Shown here in pieces: positions 17,932-26,173 of a DNA stretch of 64,000 nt. Numbering within the stretch: the stretch's first letter is position 1; every line of letters begins with the position of its first letter. A program made the translations under genes and the position numbers. The notes beneath the pieces were generated by a model. It was not told where the DNA came from. It did no database searches and saw only the letters and a list, made by a program, of their open reading frames with translations. The DNA comes from Duganella aceris (GTDB lineage: Bacteria; Pseudomonadota; Gammaproteobacteria; Burkholderiales; Burkholderiaceae_D), in the NCBI RefSeq assembly GCF_011090165.1, contig NZ_JAADJT010000010.1, positions 1-64,000 of the forward strand, in the 5' to 3' direction.

Positions 17932-20154
17932 TCAGGCGGCCGTCAGGTCGAACGGCAGCTTGCGCAGGCGCTTGCCGGTCAACTTGAACAGCGCATTGGC
18001 GAACGCCGGCGCAAGCGGCGGCAGGCCTGGTTCGCCCATGCCGGTCGGCGGGTCGTTCGACGGCACGATGTGCACATCGATCGCCGGCATGTCGGTCATG
18101 CGCGCGACCACATAGTCGCCGAAGTTCTGCTGCTCGACCACGCCGTCCTTCAGCGTGATCGCGGCGCCCGGCAGGGTCATGCCGAGGCCCATCAGCGCCG
18201 CGCCCTGAATCTGCGCTTCGATGGTCAATGGATTGACCGCCGTGTTGCAATGGACGCCGGCCGTCACCTTGTGCAGCTTCGGCGTGCCGTCCTTGACCGA
18301 CGCCACCACCACATAGGCGATCACGGTGTTGAACGATTCGTGCACCGCCACGCCCCACGCCTGGCCTTTAGGTAAAGCCTTCTTGCCATAGCCGGACTTG
18401 GCGACCGCCAGCTCCAGCGCGGCGATGTGGCGTTTGCCCTTCTCGCCCATCAGCTTCTTGCGATAGGCTACCGGATCCATCTTGGCCGCGTGCGCGGCTT
18501 CGTCGATCAGGGTTTCCATCACAAACGCGGTGTGCGTCGAGCCGACCGACCGCCACCACAGCACCGGCACGTTGGCCTTGACCGTGTGCGCGCTCAGGTT
18601 CAGCGGAATCTCGTACGGCTCGCCCATGCCCTCGACCATGGTCGAGTCAACGCCGTCCTTGACCATCATCGGTTCGAACGGGGTGCCGGTGACGATGGAC
18701 TGGCCGACGATGACATGATCCCACGCCACGATCTCGCCCTTGGCATCGACGCCGATATCGGCGCGGTGCACATGCGACGGGCGATAGTAGCCGCCCTTGA
18801 TGTCATCCTCGCGGCTCCAGATCATCTTGATCGGTTCCTTATGGCCGGCCGCCTTCCACACCTTGGCGACGTTGACCGCCTCCACCAGGTAGTCGGAGGT
18901 CGGCACGGCGCGGCGGCCGAAACCGCCGCCGGCCATCATCGTGTTCAGCACCACCTGCTCCGGCTTCAGCCCGGCGGTGGCGGCGATCGCGCCCTGGTCG
19001 ACGGTCTGGAACTGCGAACCTGCCCACACCGTGCAACCGTCGGCGCGCAGGTCGACCACGCAATTCAACGGTTCCATCGGCGCGTGCGCCAGGTAAGGGA
19101 ATTCATACACGGCGGAGATCTTGGTCGCCGCGCCGGCCAGCCTGGAGGTATCGGCCTTGCGCACCGGCGTGCCGGCCTTGGCGGCCAACGCCTTGTATTC
19201 GGCCAGCTGCTTGTCGCTGCTGACTTTCTCGACGCCGCTGGTGTCCCAATCGATGACCAGCGCTTCGCGGCCCATCTTGGCGGGCCAGTAGCCGTCGGCC
19301 ACCACCACCACGCCGCTGCCGCCGCGATCCGTCTTCACTTCCAATACGTCGATCACGCCCTTGATGGCCTTGGCCTTGCTGGCGTCGAACTTGGCGACCT
19401 TGGCGCCGAACACCGGCGGCCGCGCCACCACGGCGACCTTGCTGTCCGGCGCCTTGAAGTCCATGCCGAACTGCTGCTTGCCGGTGGATTTCAGTTTCGC
19501 GTCCAGGCGCTTGACCGGCTTGCCGATGATCTGGAAGTCCTTCGGATCCTTCAGCTTCACGCTGGCGGGCACCGGCTGCTTCATCGCCGCATCGGCCATC
19601 GCGCCGTAGGTGGCCTTCCGGCCGGCTGGCCCGATCAGCGTGCCTTTGACGGTCTTGATCTGTTCCGGCGCCACCTTCCACTGCTCGGCCGCCGCCGCGA
19701 TCAGCATCGCGCGCGCCTTGGCCCCGATCTCGCGGTACTGCGTGTACGAGTGGGCGATGCTGCCCGAGCCGCCGGTGATCTGGATGCCGAAGGCCGGATC
19801 CTTATATTGGTCGCCGGCCGGCGCCAGCGCGCCGTGCACCTTCGACCAATCCGCGTCCAGCTCCTCGGCGATCAGCATCGGCAGCGAGGTTTGCACGCCC
19901 TGGCCGAATTCCAGCCGGTTGACCTGCACCGTGACGCTGTTGTCCGGTGCGATATGCAGGAAGGCGTTCGGTTCGTACACCTTGGCCGGCGGCTGCTGCG
20001 CGTTGGCGAAGCGGCCAGCGCCCGGCATGAAGAAGCCCAGCACCAAGCCGCCGCCGACGGCGCCGCCGGCCTTCATGAAGCCCCGGCGCGACACGCCCGC
20101 AGCGCTGGACGAGCCGCTCACCATCGTTCCCTGATTAAGCCATTCGATACGCAT
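17932..20154 (-). CDS. Xanthine dehydrogenase family molybdopterin-binding subunit (IorB-like)
   Basis: A 740-residue large subunit of a periplasmic molybdenum hydroxylase. A twin-arginine signal (SRRGFMKAGG, about residues 22-31) precedes two aldehyde-oxidase-type cofactor domains with GGGFGRR near the middle and a conserved Glu-containing GMGEPGLPPL near the end. This single-large-subunit layout, paired with a small 2Fe-2S protein and no FAD subunit, is that of isoquinoline 1-oxidoreductase and related aldehyde oxidoreductases. The substrate is unknown. A GAGGAG ribosome site supports the start. Confidence 0.9.
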   Translation of the reverse strand: MRIEWLNQGTMVSGSSSAAGVSRRGFMKAGGAVGGGLVLGFFMPGAGRFANAQQPPAKVYEPNAFLHIAPDNSVTVQVNRLEFGQGVQTSLPMLIAEELDADWSKVHGALAPAGDQYKDPAFGIQITGGSGSIAHSYTQYREIGAKARAMLIAAAAEQWKVAPEQIKTVKGTLIGPAGRKATYGAMADAAMKQPVPASVKLKDPKDFQIIGKPVKRLDAKLKSTGKQQFGMDFKAPDSKVAVVARPPVFGAKVAKFDASKAKAIKGVIDVLEVKTDRGGSGVVVVADGYWPAKMGREALVIDWDTSGVEKVSSDKQLAEYKALAAKAGTPVRKADTSRLAGAATKISAVYEFPYLAHAPMEPLNCVVDLRADGCTVWAGSQFQTVDQGAIAATAGLKPEQVVLNTMMAGGGFGRRAVPTSDYLVEAVNVAKVWKAAGHKEPIKMIWSREDDIKGGYYRPSHVHRADIGVDAKGEIVAWDHVIVGQSIVTGTPFEPMMVKDGVDSTMVEGMGEPYEIPLNLSAHTVKANVPVLWWRSVGSTHTAFVMETLIDEAAHAAKMDPVAYRKKLMGEKGKRHIAALELAVAKSGYGKKALPKGQAWGVAVHESFNTVIAYVVVASVKDGTPKLHKVTAGVHCNTAVNPLTIEAQIQGAALMGLGMTLPGAAITLKDGVVEQQNFGDYVVARMTDMPAIDVHIVPSNDPPTGMGEPGLPPLAPAFANALFKLTGKRLRKLPFDLTAA

Positions 20155-20164
20155 GCTGCTCTCC

Positions 20165-20623
20165 TCAGGCGATGGTTTTGGCGGCGTCTTTGATCGCGGC
20201 GCGGATGCGTTGATAGGTGCCGCAGCGGCAGATATTCCCGCTCATCGCGTTGTCGATATCGGCATCGGACGGCGTTTTGTTCGTGCGCAGCAGCGCGGTC
20301 GCGCTCATGATCTGACCACTCTGACAGTAGCCGCATTGCGGCACATCGAGCTTGACCCAGGCGTCCTGCACCGCCTTGCCGACCTTGTCGCCCTCCATCG
20401 CCTCGATGGTGGTGATCTTCTGGCCGGCGGCGGCCGAAATCGGCGTGATGCACGAGCGGATCGGCTGGCCGGCCAGGTGCACGGTGCAGGCGCCGCACAG
20501 CGCAGCGCCGCAACCGAACTTGGTGCCGGTCATGTTCAGGTTATCGCGCAGCGCCCACAGGATCGGCGTCGATGGATCGGCGTCGACCTGCATGTCCTTG
20601 CCGTTGATGTTCAGAGTGATCAT
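20165..20623 (-). CDS. (2Fe-2S)-binding small subunit of the molybdenum hydroxylase (IorA-like)
   Basis: A 152-residue protein with two iron-sulfur clusters. The plant-ferredoxin-like cluster motif is [15 protein letters not shown]. The C-terminal helical-bundle cluster uses QCGYCQSGQ and CRCGTYQRI. It passes electrons from the molybdenum centre. It has no signal of its own, as expected if it is co-exported with the Tat-signal large subunit encoded 10 nt downstream. Confidence 0.93.
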   Translation of the reverse strand: MITLNINGKDMQVDADPSTPILWALRDNLNMTGTKFGCGAALCGACTVHLAGQPIRSCITPISAAAGQKITTIEAMEGDKVGKAVQDAWVKLDVPQCGYCQSGQIMSATALLRTNKTPSDADIDNAMSGNICRCGTYQRIRAAIKDAAKTIA

Positions 20624-20635
20624 GGATTGGGCCCT

Positions 20636-21364
20636 TTATTGTTTGATCTTGGCGAACTTGTCTTCCAGCGTCTTGATGTCGACCGCGCCCGGCATGCGCG
20701 AGCCGTCGGCGAAGAAGATCGCCGGCGTGCCCGATACACCCAGCTTGCGGCCCAGCGCCAGCACCTCGTCGTTCGGCGTGGCGCAGGACGCCACCGCCGC
20801 CGGCGCAGGTTTGCCGCCGACCATCCAGTCGTCCCAGGCCTTGTTGCGGTCCGGCGCGCACCAGACGTTCTTCGACTTGACGAAGGAATCGTCCGACAGG
20901 ATGTTGTACAGGAAGGTGTAGACGGTGACGTTGTCGACTTCCTTCAGCGTGGTCTGGCGGAAGCGCTTGCAGTAGCCGCAGTTCGGATCCTCGAACACCG
21001 CGATCACGCGCTTGCCGTCGCCCTTGACGGTCTTGATGGCTTTATCCAGCGGCAGATCGGAGAACGCGATCTTGCTGATCTCATCGATGCGGTCGCGGGT
21101 CAGGTCGGCGCCGGTGGTCAGGTTGAAGATATGGCCGTTGATCAGATAGGTCGCGGTCTTGTCGGTGTACAGGATGTCGCTGCCGATGCGGACTTCATAC
21201 AGGCCGCTGTAAGGGGTCTCCTTGATCGAATCCACTTTCACGTTGGTGCCGAGGCGCGGCTCGATCAGTTTCTTGATCGCCTCCGTGCTCGGCGGCGTCT
21301 CGGCGCCCACACATGACGCCATCAGCGCCGACAACAACAGCAAAACGGGCTTACTCTTTCTCAT
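20636..21364 (-). CDS. dsbC: Thiol:disulfide interchange protein, DsbC/DsbG family
   Basis: A 242-residue periplasmic disulfide isomerase. An N-terminal signal peptide (LLLLSALMASCVGA) is followed by the dimerisation domain and a thioredoxin fold with active site CGYCKRF. A second cysteine pair (CAPD ... VASCATP) matches the structural disulfide of DsbC. The signal ends in MASC, close to but not a standard lipobox. It is located directly after the ubiH-like gene. Confidence 0.9.
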   Translation of the reverse strand: MRKSKPVLLLLSALMASCVGAETPPSTEAIKKLIEPRLGTNVKVDSIKETPYSGLYEVRIGSDILYTDKTATYLINGHIFNLTTGADLTRDRIDEISKIAFSDLPLDKAIKTVKGDGKRVIAVFEDPNCGYCKRFRQTTLKEVDNVTVYTFLYNILSDDSFVKSKNVWCAPDRNKAWDDWMVGGKPAPAAVASCATPNDEVLALGRKLGVSGTPAIFFADGSRMPGAVDIKTLEDKFAKIKQ

Positions 21365-21386
21365 GACTTCTCCGGTGTGTGCTTGT

Positions 21387-22607
21387 TCACTTGCCCATCG
21401 CGTGCGAGATCAGGCGGCGCTTCAGCACAGGTAATTTATCCAGCAAGTTTAATCCGAAATTCCGAACCACGCGCAGGGGCTCGATATCTGCCCCGAATAG
21501 CCGCGCCAGGCCGTCGGTGGTCAGCTGCATCAGCAGCACGTCCTCTTTGCGCGCGCGCTCGTAGCGGGCCAGCACGCGGTCGTCGCCGATGCCGCGCTGC
21601 GGTTCGCGTTCGCTTAACGTCTTGATAAGCTGCGCCACATCGGCGAAGCCCAGGTTCATGCCGTGGCCGGCCAGCGGATGCACGACATGGGCGGCGTCGC
21701 CGACCAGCGCCACGCGCGGCGCGCTCATGGCGTGCGGGCGGATCAGGCGCAATGGGAAGTCGCGCACCAGCTCCGGTTGCAGCGGCGTCAGCGCGCCCAG
21801 CTTGTCGTTGGCGTAGACGGCGAGGCGCGCGGCGATCTGTGACGCCGACTCGGCGCGCAGCGTATCGGCCAGCGCTTCCGGCGCCGACCACACCAGCGAT
21901 ACCTGATTCCCCGGCAGCGGCAGCAGCGCCACGATGCCTTCGGCGCCGGTGAACCACTGATAAGCGGCGCCATGGTGCGGCTTCTCGCAGGCGAAGTTGG
22001 TCACCACCGCGCGCTGCGCGTAGCTGCGGTAATCGAGGCCGATGTCGCATTGGCCGCGCACCCAGGACTGGGCGCCGTCGGCGCCGACCACCAGCTGCGC
22101 CCTGACGCTGGCGCCGTCGTCCAGCAGCACGCTGGCGCCGGCGTCGTCGCGCAGCAGCGCGGTGGCGCGGCCGTGGACCAGCTTCACGTTCTGGGCGAAT
22201 TTGAGCGCGGCGTCGAGCGCCTGGCCCAGGTTGCGGTCTTCCAGGATCCACGCCAGCGTGCCGGTGTGGGCGCCATAGGCGTCGAAGGCCAGGCCGCCGG
22301 CATGGGCGCCGTCGCCGTGGACGATCATCGCATCGACCGGCGCCACGCGGGCCGCGTCCAGCGCGCCCCATACTTTAAGGGAGGACAGCAGATTGTGGGC
22401 GGTGTGGTTCAGGGCGTAGACACGGGCATCCCATCCGGGATCGCCGGCGAACGCGGATGCCGGCGGTGGCGGCGGCCCGAGCAAGGTGACGCTGAAACCG
22501 GCTTGGGCCAGGCCCAGCGCCGTGGTCTTGGCGATGGCGCCGTCGCCCACAATACAAATATCGCTCTCGATAACGCGCAGTGCTGCGGAGGAGGATGGAT
22601 TATTCAT
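21387..22607 (-). CDS. UbiH/COQ6 family FAD-dependent monooxygenase
   Basis: A 406-residue flavoprotein hydroxylase of the ubiquinone pathway family. The FAD-binding GxGxxG-like motif is IVGDGAIAKTTALGLAQAG, the DG motif region is LVVGADGAQSW, and the second FAD motif reads RVALVGDAAHVVHPLAGHG. Which ring position it hydroxylates (UbiH, UbiF or UbiI type) cannot be told here. The ATG at 22607 is chosen because the extension upstream runs into the tRNA promoter region. First gene of the long leftward run. Confidence 0.9.
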   Translation of the reverse strand: MNNPSSSAALRVIESDICIVGDGAIAKTTALGLAQAGFSVTLLGPPPPPASAFAGDPGWDARVYALNHTAHNLLSSLKVWGALDAARVAPVDAMIVHGDGAHAGGLAFDAYGAHTGTLAWILEDRNLGQALDAALKFAQNVKLVHGRATALLRDDAGASVLLDDGASVRAQLVVGADGAQSWVRGQCDIGLDYRSYAQRAVVTNFACEKPHHGAAYQWFTGAEGIVALLPLPGNQVSLVWSAPEALADTLRAESASQIAARLAVYANDKLGALTPLQPELVRDFPLRLIRPHAMSAPRVALVGDAAHVVHPLAGHGMNLGFADVAQLIKTLSEREPQRGIGDDRVLARYERARKEDVLLMQLTTDGLARLFGADIEPLRVVRNFGLNLLDKLPVLKRRLISHAMGK

Positions 22608-22646
22608 CCGGCCATTATAGCGTTTGTGGGGTCGAGAAATTGCCCC

Positions 22647-22674
22647 TTGCAATTTCTTCCCCGCCTGCTATAAT
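22647..22674 (+). promoter_or_regulatory. tRNA-Phe promoter
   Basis: -35 TTGCAA (22647-22652), 16-nt spacer, consensus -10 TATAAT (22669-22674). Transcription would start near 22681, a few bases before the tRNA 5' end. Confidence 0.8.
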
Positions 22675-22684
22675 TCTGCTCCTT

Positions 22685-22760
22685 GGCCTGGTAGCTCAGT
22701 TGGTAGAGCAGAGGATTGAAAATCCTTGTGTCGGTGGTTCGATTCCGCCCCGGGCCACCA
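22685..22760 (+). tRNA. tRNA-Phe (anticodon GAA)
   Basis: A 76-nt cloverleaf with encoded CCA. The acceptor stem is GGCCTGG/CCGGGCC, the D arm GCTCAGTTGGTAGAGC, and the anticodon arm AGGATTGAAAATCCT puts GAA at 22718-22720. The T arm contains GGTTCGATTCC. It has its own promoter and a terminator at 22780-22810. Its 3' half is repeated at 24762-24816, as expected for an island integration target. Confidence 0.98.
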
Positions 22761-22779
22761 AGAATGCTTCACACAGAAC

Positions 22780-22810
22780 GCCAACCCATGCAGGTTGGCG
22801 TTTTTGTTTT
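22780..22810 (+). terminator. Intrinsic terminator after tRNA-Phe
   Basis: GCCAACC (22780-22786) and GGTTGGC (22793-22799) form the stem, followed by GTTTTTGTTTT. The same stem and tail recur at 43652-43681. Confidence 0.9.
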
Positions 22811-23236
22811 CGCACGGCAAACTCCTTGTGTCGGTCCAATCCGGTACAAAGCGACATCTCACTCCGTGCGTCATGAATTTCATTTCGATTTCACTCCATG
22901 CCGCAGTGCGGGTGACTTATCCCGTCCGTTGCGAGAAATGCCGGCGCGGTCTCCTCTGGGTTCCCCCAGCCCCCTACCGCAGTCCGTGTCGCCCCGTCCC
23001 CGTCCTTCAAGTCGCTAGCGATCCCCCTCTCCCCCTGTTGCCCCGACTATCTATTCGGCGCAACCTCCGTATCCGTCTACCCGACCTCTCGATTTTCGCC
23101 ATCTTGGGAAAAGGGGAAGTCGGGGGCGGTTTGGCAGACAAGCTTCTGCGCTTCCGCAATCCAATTTTATTCCATTGATCAATAATTCCCGGAAGGCCAC
23201 CATCAGTGTCCGCTTTACCTCGTCAAGGATTTCCAG
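22811..23236. other. Gene-free left part of the tRNA-Phe island
   Basis: No credible coding frame on either strand. It contains TCCTTGTGTCGGT (22823-22835), a 13-nt exact copy of tRNA-Phe positions 22723-22735 placed exactly 100 nt after the original. It also has a pyrimidine-rich stretch (about 22960-23050) and becomes AT-rich close to the PAAR gene. A short copy of the integration core or leftover of an earlier insertion is possible. Confidence 0.5.
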
Positions 23237-23752
23237 ATGAAACGCCATACGATCACGTTGGGTGCATCGACCTCGGTAGGCGGCAAGGTCATCACGGCTA
23301 GCAGCAACGGCAGCATCAACGGCGTCACAATAGCGCTCGAAAGGGATGTGATTTTCTGCCCGGTATGTAAATCTCAAGGGAAGATCATGTGCATCGGTCC
23401 TCGAATTCCAGAGACCTGGAACGGCAAGAATGTGGCGTTGGAAAACGACTTATGCCTTTGCCGCTGCGCCAATCCTCCCCGGCTATTACCAAATCAATCC
23501 GTCAGATATCAAAACCTTAGCGATGCAGCAGCCGGCAGCACGCAAGCCGCAGGAATAACGGCCAGCAAAGACCGGATGTTCGATGATAGATATGTCCTGA
23601 TCGACGAGGATACCGGCGAGCCGCTCGCCAACGCTGAGTATGCATTAAAGGGGCCGAGCGGAAAAATTGAATTTGGCACCACGGACGCCAACGGTCACAC
23701 GCATCTTATCGCTACATCGGCGGCATCTGAGTCGATCGAGATTTTCTTTTAG
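23237..23752 (+). CDS. PAAR-domain spike protein with C-terminal transthyretin-like extension
   Basis: A 171-residue protein. Residues 1-85 have the PAAR layout: a basic start (MKRHTITLGASTSVGGKVI), a mid-section VIFCPVCKSQGKI and NGKNVALENDLCLCRC, with cysteines of the kind that hold the tip zinc. Residues about 115-171 (YVLIDEDTGEPLANAEYALK ... TTDANGHTHLI) resemble the transthyretin-like extension found on type VI secretion spike tips. PAAR proteins cap VgrG and carry effectors. The next two genes look like effector and immunity. Base composition is more AT-rich than the surroundings. AAGGA precedes the ATG. Confidence 0.8.
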   Translation: MKRHTITLGASTSVGGKVITASSNGSINGVTIALERDVIFCPVCKSQGKIMCIGPRIPETWNGKNVALENDLCLCRCANPPRLLPNQSVRYQNLSDAAAGSTQAAGITASKDRMFDDRYVLIDEDTGEPLANAEYALKGPSGKIEFGTTDANGHTHLIATSAASESIEIFF

Positions 23753-23761
23753 GATCAGAAT

Positions 23762-24364
23762 ATGTCTTCAACTGTGACCTCGCCATCAGGCCGCACCCTG
23801 CATCACCGCGCAACTAGAAATACAACACCCCATGAAGACGCAGAGGCCAAGGTGGTCAGGGTAAAGTGTGAGAAAGAGCAACGACTAGCGGAGAATCGGG
23901 AGTATCTGAATGATGCAAATATCCAAGCGTTTCTGAAGGCCATTGCTGAAGCCGAAGGAGGCGGCTACGACTTCATGTATGGAGCGATAAAAGGGAAGAA
24001 GAAGGACCGTTGGCGCTTCACAGACTTTAGCACGCACCCAGGCCCCGGCTACCATGGCTCGACAGCGGCAGGCATGTATCAGATTACCAAAGAAACTTGG
24101 CGCGACCACGGTGTGAAGGCGATGGGCCTCACTGACTTCAAGCCGGAGACCCAAGACTTGATCGCAGTGGAGATGCTACGCAGCATAGGCGTCATTGAAA
24201 AAATCAAAGCTGGTGAGATCGCTGATAGTATGGCTCCCGCCGCGCGTAAATGGGCAGCCCTCCCAGAGGGACCCAGCAAGGGAAACCACTACCCACCCCA
24301 ACCGTATGTTAGCTACGAAAACTTCATCCAAGCATACAAGAACTTTGGGGGAATCGTAAAATGA
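23762..24364 (+). CDS. Lambda-lysozyme-like (GH104) peptidoglycan hydrolase, candidate T6SS effector
   Basis: A 200-residue protein. From about residue 54 it follows the plan of phage lambda R lytic transglycosylase: AFLKAIAEAEGGGYDF with the likely catalytic Glu65, FTDFSTHPG, STAAGMYQITKETW, and DFKPETQDLIAVEML. A polar N-terminal 50 residues with no signal peptide precede this, fitting delivery by a secretion machine rather than Sec. It would cut the glycan backbone of rival cell walls. It sits 9 nt after the PAAR gene and its TGA overlaps the next ATG. A phage endolysin remnant is the alternative, but no holin or spanin is nearby. Confidence 0.78.
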   Translation: MSSTVTSPSGRTLHHRATRNTTPHEDAEAKVVRVKCEKEQRLAENREYLNDANIQAFLKAIAEAEGGGYDFMYGAIKGKKKDRWRFTDFSTHPGPGYHGSTAAGMYQITKETWRDHGVKAMGLTDFKPETQDLIAVEMLRSIGVIEKIKAGEIADSMAPAARKWAALPEGPSKGNHYPPQPYVSYENFIQAYKNFGGIVK

Positions 24365-24738
24365 AAAGCCTTTCATTTGTTCTGATTCTCTCTCTAATGG
24401 CAGCCCCACTGCTTGCCGCAGAATCCCCACCCTACCTCAAGCCCAACCTCCGTTTTACGAAAGCAAGAATGCTGCTGCTCAAAGATGGGTGGAAGCCAAT
24501 TCCAATGCACATCAATGACCACTATAAATATGACGGCGTCGAGAAGGAACTTGTCCTCCGAAAATTCATGGAAGTCGATTCATGCTCCAACGATAGTGCC
24601 AGATGTGTCCTTTACTATCGAAAGAAAGAAATCTGCTTACGCGTAGATACAATCGGTGAACATGTTCGCGGTATGAAAGTCGTGCGTTGGACTGCTGAGT
24701 GCCCTGCACCAGCTGACGCTCATGATGCAGCCGGTTAA
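24361..24738 (+). CDS. Secreted small protein, probable immunity to the lysozyme-like effector
   Basis: A 125-residue protein with a clear Sec signal (MKSLSFVLILSLMAAPLLAA) and then about 105 residues with four cysteines that could form two disulfides. No family recognised. It overlaps the hydrolase gene as ATGA, so it is translationally coupled to it. A periplasmic protein coupled to a cell-wall hydrolase is the usual form of an immunity protein. The role is inferred from position and localisation only. Confidence 0.65.
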   Translation: MKSLSFVLILSLMAAPLLAAESPPYLKPNLRFTKARMLLLKDGWKPIPMHINDHYKYDGVEKELVLRKFMEVDSCSNDSARCVLYYRKKEICLRVDTIGEHVRGMKVVRWTAECPAPADAHDAAG

Positions 24739-24761
24739 CTAAATTGTCGGCAACCGTCTTA

Positions 24762-24816
24762 AAAATCCTTGTGTCGGTGGTCGATTCCGCCTCGGGCCCC
24801 CGTGAACATACTTCAC
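24762..24816 (+). repeat. Degenerate duplicate of the tRNA-Phe 3' half (candidate attR)
   Basis: The first 20 nt (AAAATCCTTGTGTCGGTGGT) are identical to tRNA-Phe positions 22719-22738. One T is then missing, and CGATTCCGCCTCGGGCC matches the T arm and acceptor strand with one change. Similarity continues past the CCA into the flank (ACTTCAC versus GCTTCAC). It lies 24 nt after the immunity gene, so together with the tRNA it brackets the PAAR-effector-immunity cassette. It cannot fold as a tRNA because the 5' half is absent. Confidence 0.82.
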
Positions 24817-24847
24817 GTACGCTACTGCGGCTTGCCCGCCTGCGGGC

Positions 24848-25330
24848 ATGTCTAGCGCCCAACTCGTCGCCATGAGCGCGGCAGGCTACGAAGTGAGCGA
24901 CAACGTCAGGCGCTGGCGCTGGGCCTGGCTGATTGCCTGGGCGACCCGGATCCCGTACTGCGCTACGAAGTCGCCTTCGGTGCGCTGGAGTCGTGGATGC
25001 GATCGCAAAAGCTGCAGCCGGCGACCTTGCGCAACTTGCGCACGACGCAGCTGGCAGCTTGAAACACTCGGATGCGGCCGGACTGGCCCAGCCTTTCGCG
25101 GCCATCGTGCTCGGTGAGGTGGCGGCCGCCGATCGCCTCGCCCCCTTCATGAGCGCGGCCGATCCATTCATCCTTCCGAGCGTGACGCGATGGGCCAGCA
25201 ATTCATGGGGCATCGACACAACCTGCGAAGCGTCATGATGACGCTGTATATTTCGCTGAGCGAAAGCAAGGATGCGGCGCAACGCGAACGCTTGATGCCA
25301 TACGTCAGAAGAGAACTCAAGCTCGAATAG
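24848..25330 (+). pseudogene. Frameshifted DUF2785-family gene remnant
   Basis: Pieces of one protein are spread over different frames. An N-terminal part (AQLVAMSAAGYEVSDN) is followed by ADCLGDPDPVLRYEVAFGAL and SWMRSQKLQPATLRNLRTTQ, which ends in a stop. Next come SDAAGLAQPFAAIVLGEVAA in another frame and a tail (NLRSVMMTLYISLSESKDAA) ending at 25330. The order and wording fit DUF2785 proteins. The middle is shorter than expected, so there is an internal deletion as well as at least two frameshifts. The family assignment is from memory of these segments. Confidence 0.7.
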
Positions 25331-25331
25331 C

Positions 25332-26018
25332 TCAGGCTGGCGCCTGTACGGCCTTGGCCAACACGCCGTGCAAGGCCGCCAGCTCGTGCCCCAGAAAACC
25401 CTGGCGTTGCAGCAGCAGTTTGCGCTCCAACTCCATCTGCGCCAGATTCTGCGCGGCTTGCGCGGCATCCAGGCTATTCATGTCCAGCGCGATCAGCGCC
25501 GCCGCTTCAAGAACCTGCTCCTCGTCGGGCCGGTAGCCTTGTGAATCGGTCTTGATGCCCATGACGACGAAGCCCTTCAATAGACTGCCCTGCAACATTG
25601 GCAGGACCAGCGCGCCGGGCACATCGGCATTGCCGGTATCCAGGCCCATCAACTTGCGCGTGTCACGCAGCGTGACGGCGATATCGCCATCCGCCGACAA
25701 GCTGGCGGGCGCCGCCGCGATCGTGCTGAACGCCAGGTCGAACTGCTGGTCCGGGCCGATCGGATAGATGGCATTGCCGGCTGGATCCGAAAACCGGTCC
25801 AGCGCCGCGCCGAACGCCGCGATCAGCGCGTCGGCGGCAACGAAGTGCTCCGCCTTCGCCATGAACCGCCGCAGCGCCCGCTCATTGGTGCGCCATTTCC
25901 GAAAGAATAGATGCTCGATCCAATGCTCCACCCGGTGATGCAGCCGATTGAAGCCGAAGAACAGGCCGAACGCGATGGCGCCGCTGAGCAAGGCCACGCC
26001 ATTATGCCTGAACGGCAA
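25332..26018 (-). pseudogene. 5'-truncated membrane sensor-like gene fragment
   Basis: An open frame of 228 residues that begins at a TTG inside what looks like the last transmembrane helix (LLSGAIAFGLFFGFNRL). It continues with a linker (HRVEHWIEHLFFRKWRTNE) and a GAF-like soluble region to the end. Proteins of this type normally have several more membrane segments in front. No matching N-terminal frame is found upstream, where an AT-rich stretch (26030-26090) begins. Its stop lies one base from the end of the DUF2785 remnant. It could still be expressed as a short protein, but truncation is more likely. Confidence 0.5.
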
Positions 26019-26173
26019 CTATCTTCAGCGAAAATCATGCCTTGATTATTTTCTAAAAGATATTTTACGATACAATCATGATAACTAAGTGGTTGGAAAC
26101 CACGGTTCGGGAGACACGCATCGGCCCATGCCATGGTGGCGTGCGGCGCTCAACATCAACGGGGGAATTGCCT

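Noticed and set aside
23051-23377. Minus-strand 108-codon frame in the left part of the island
   Set aside because: It overlaps the start of the PAAR gene, has no family features and no ribosome site.
23762-24364. Phage lysis gene from a prophage
   Set aside because: There is no holin, spanin or phage structural gene, and the neighbours are a PAAR protein and a Sec-exported protein.
22761-24816. Integrase or transposase in the tRNA-Phe island
   Set aside because: No tyrosine recombinase, serine recombinase or DDE transposase motif is present in any frame I read.
24848-25238. Two overlapping small forward frames treated as separate genes
   Set aside because: Each contains only part of the DUF2785 sequence and runs into nonsense, so they are pieces of one broken gene.
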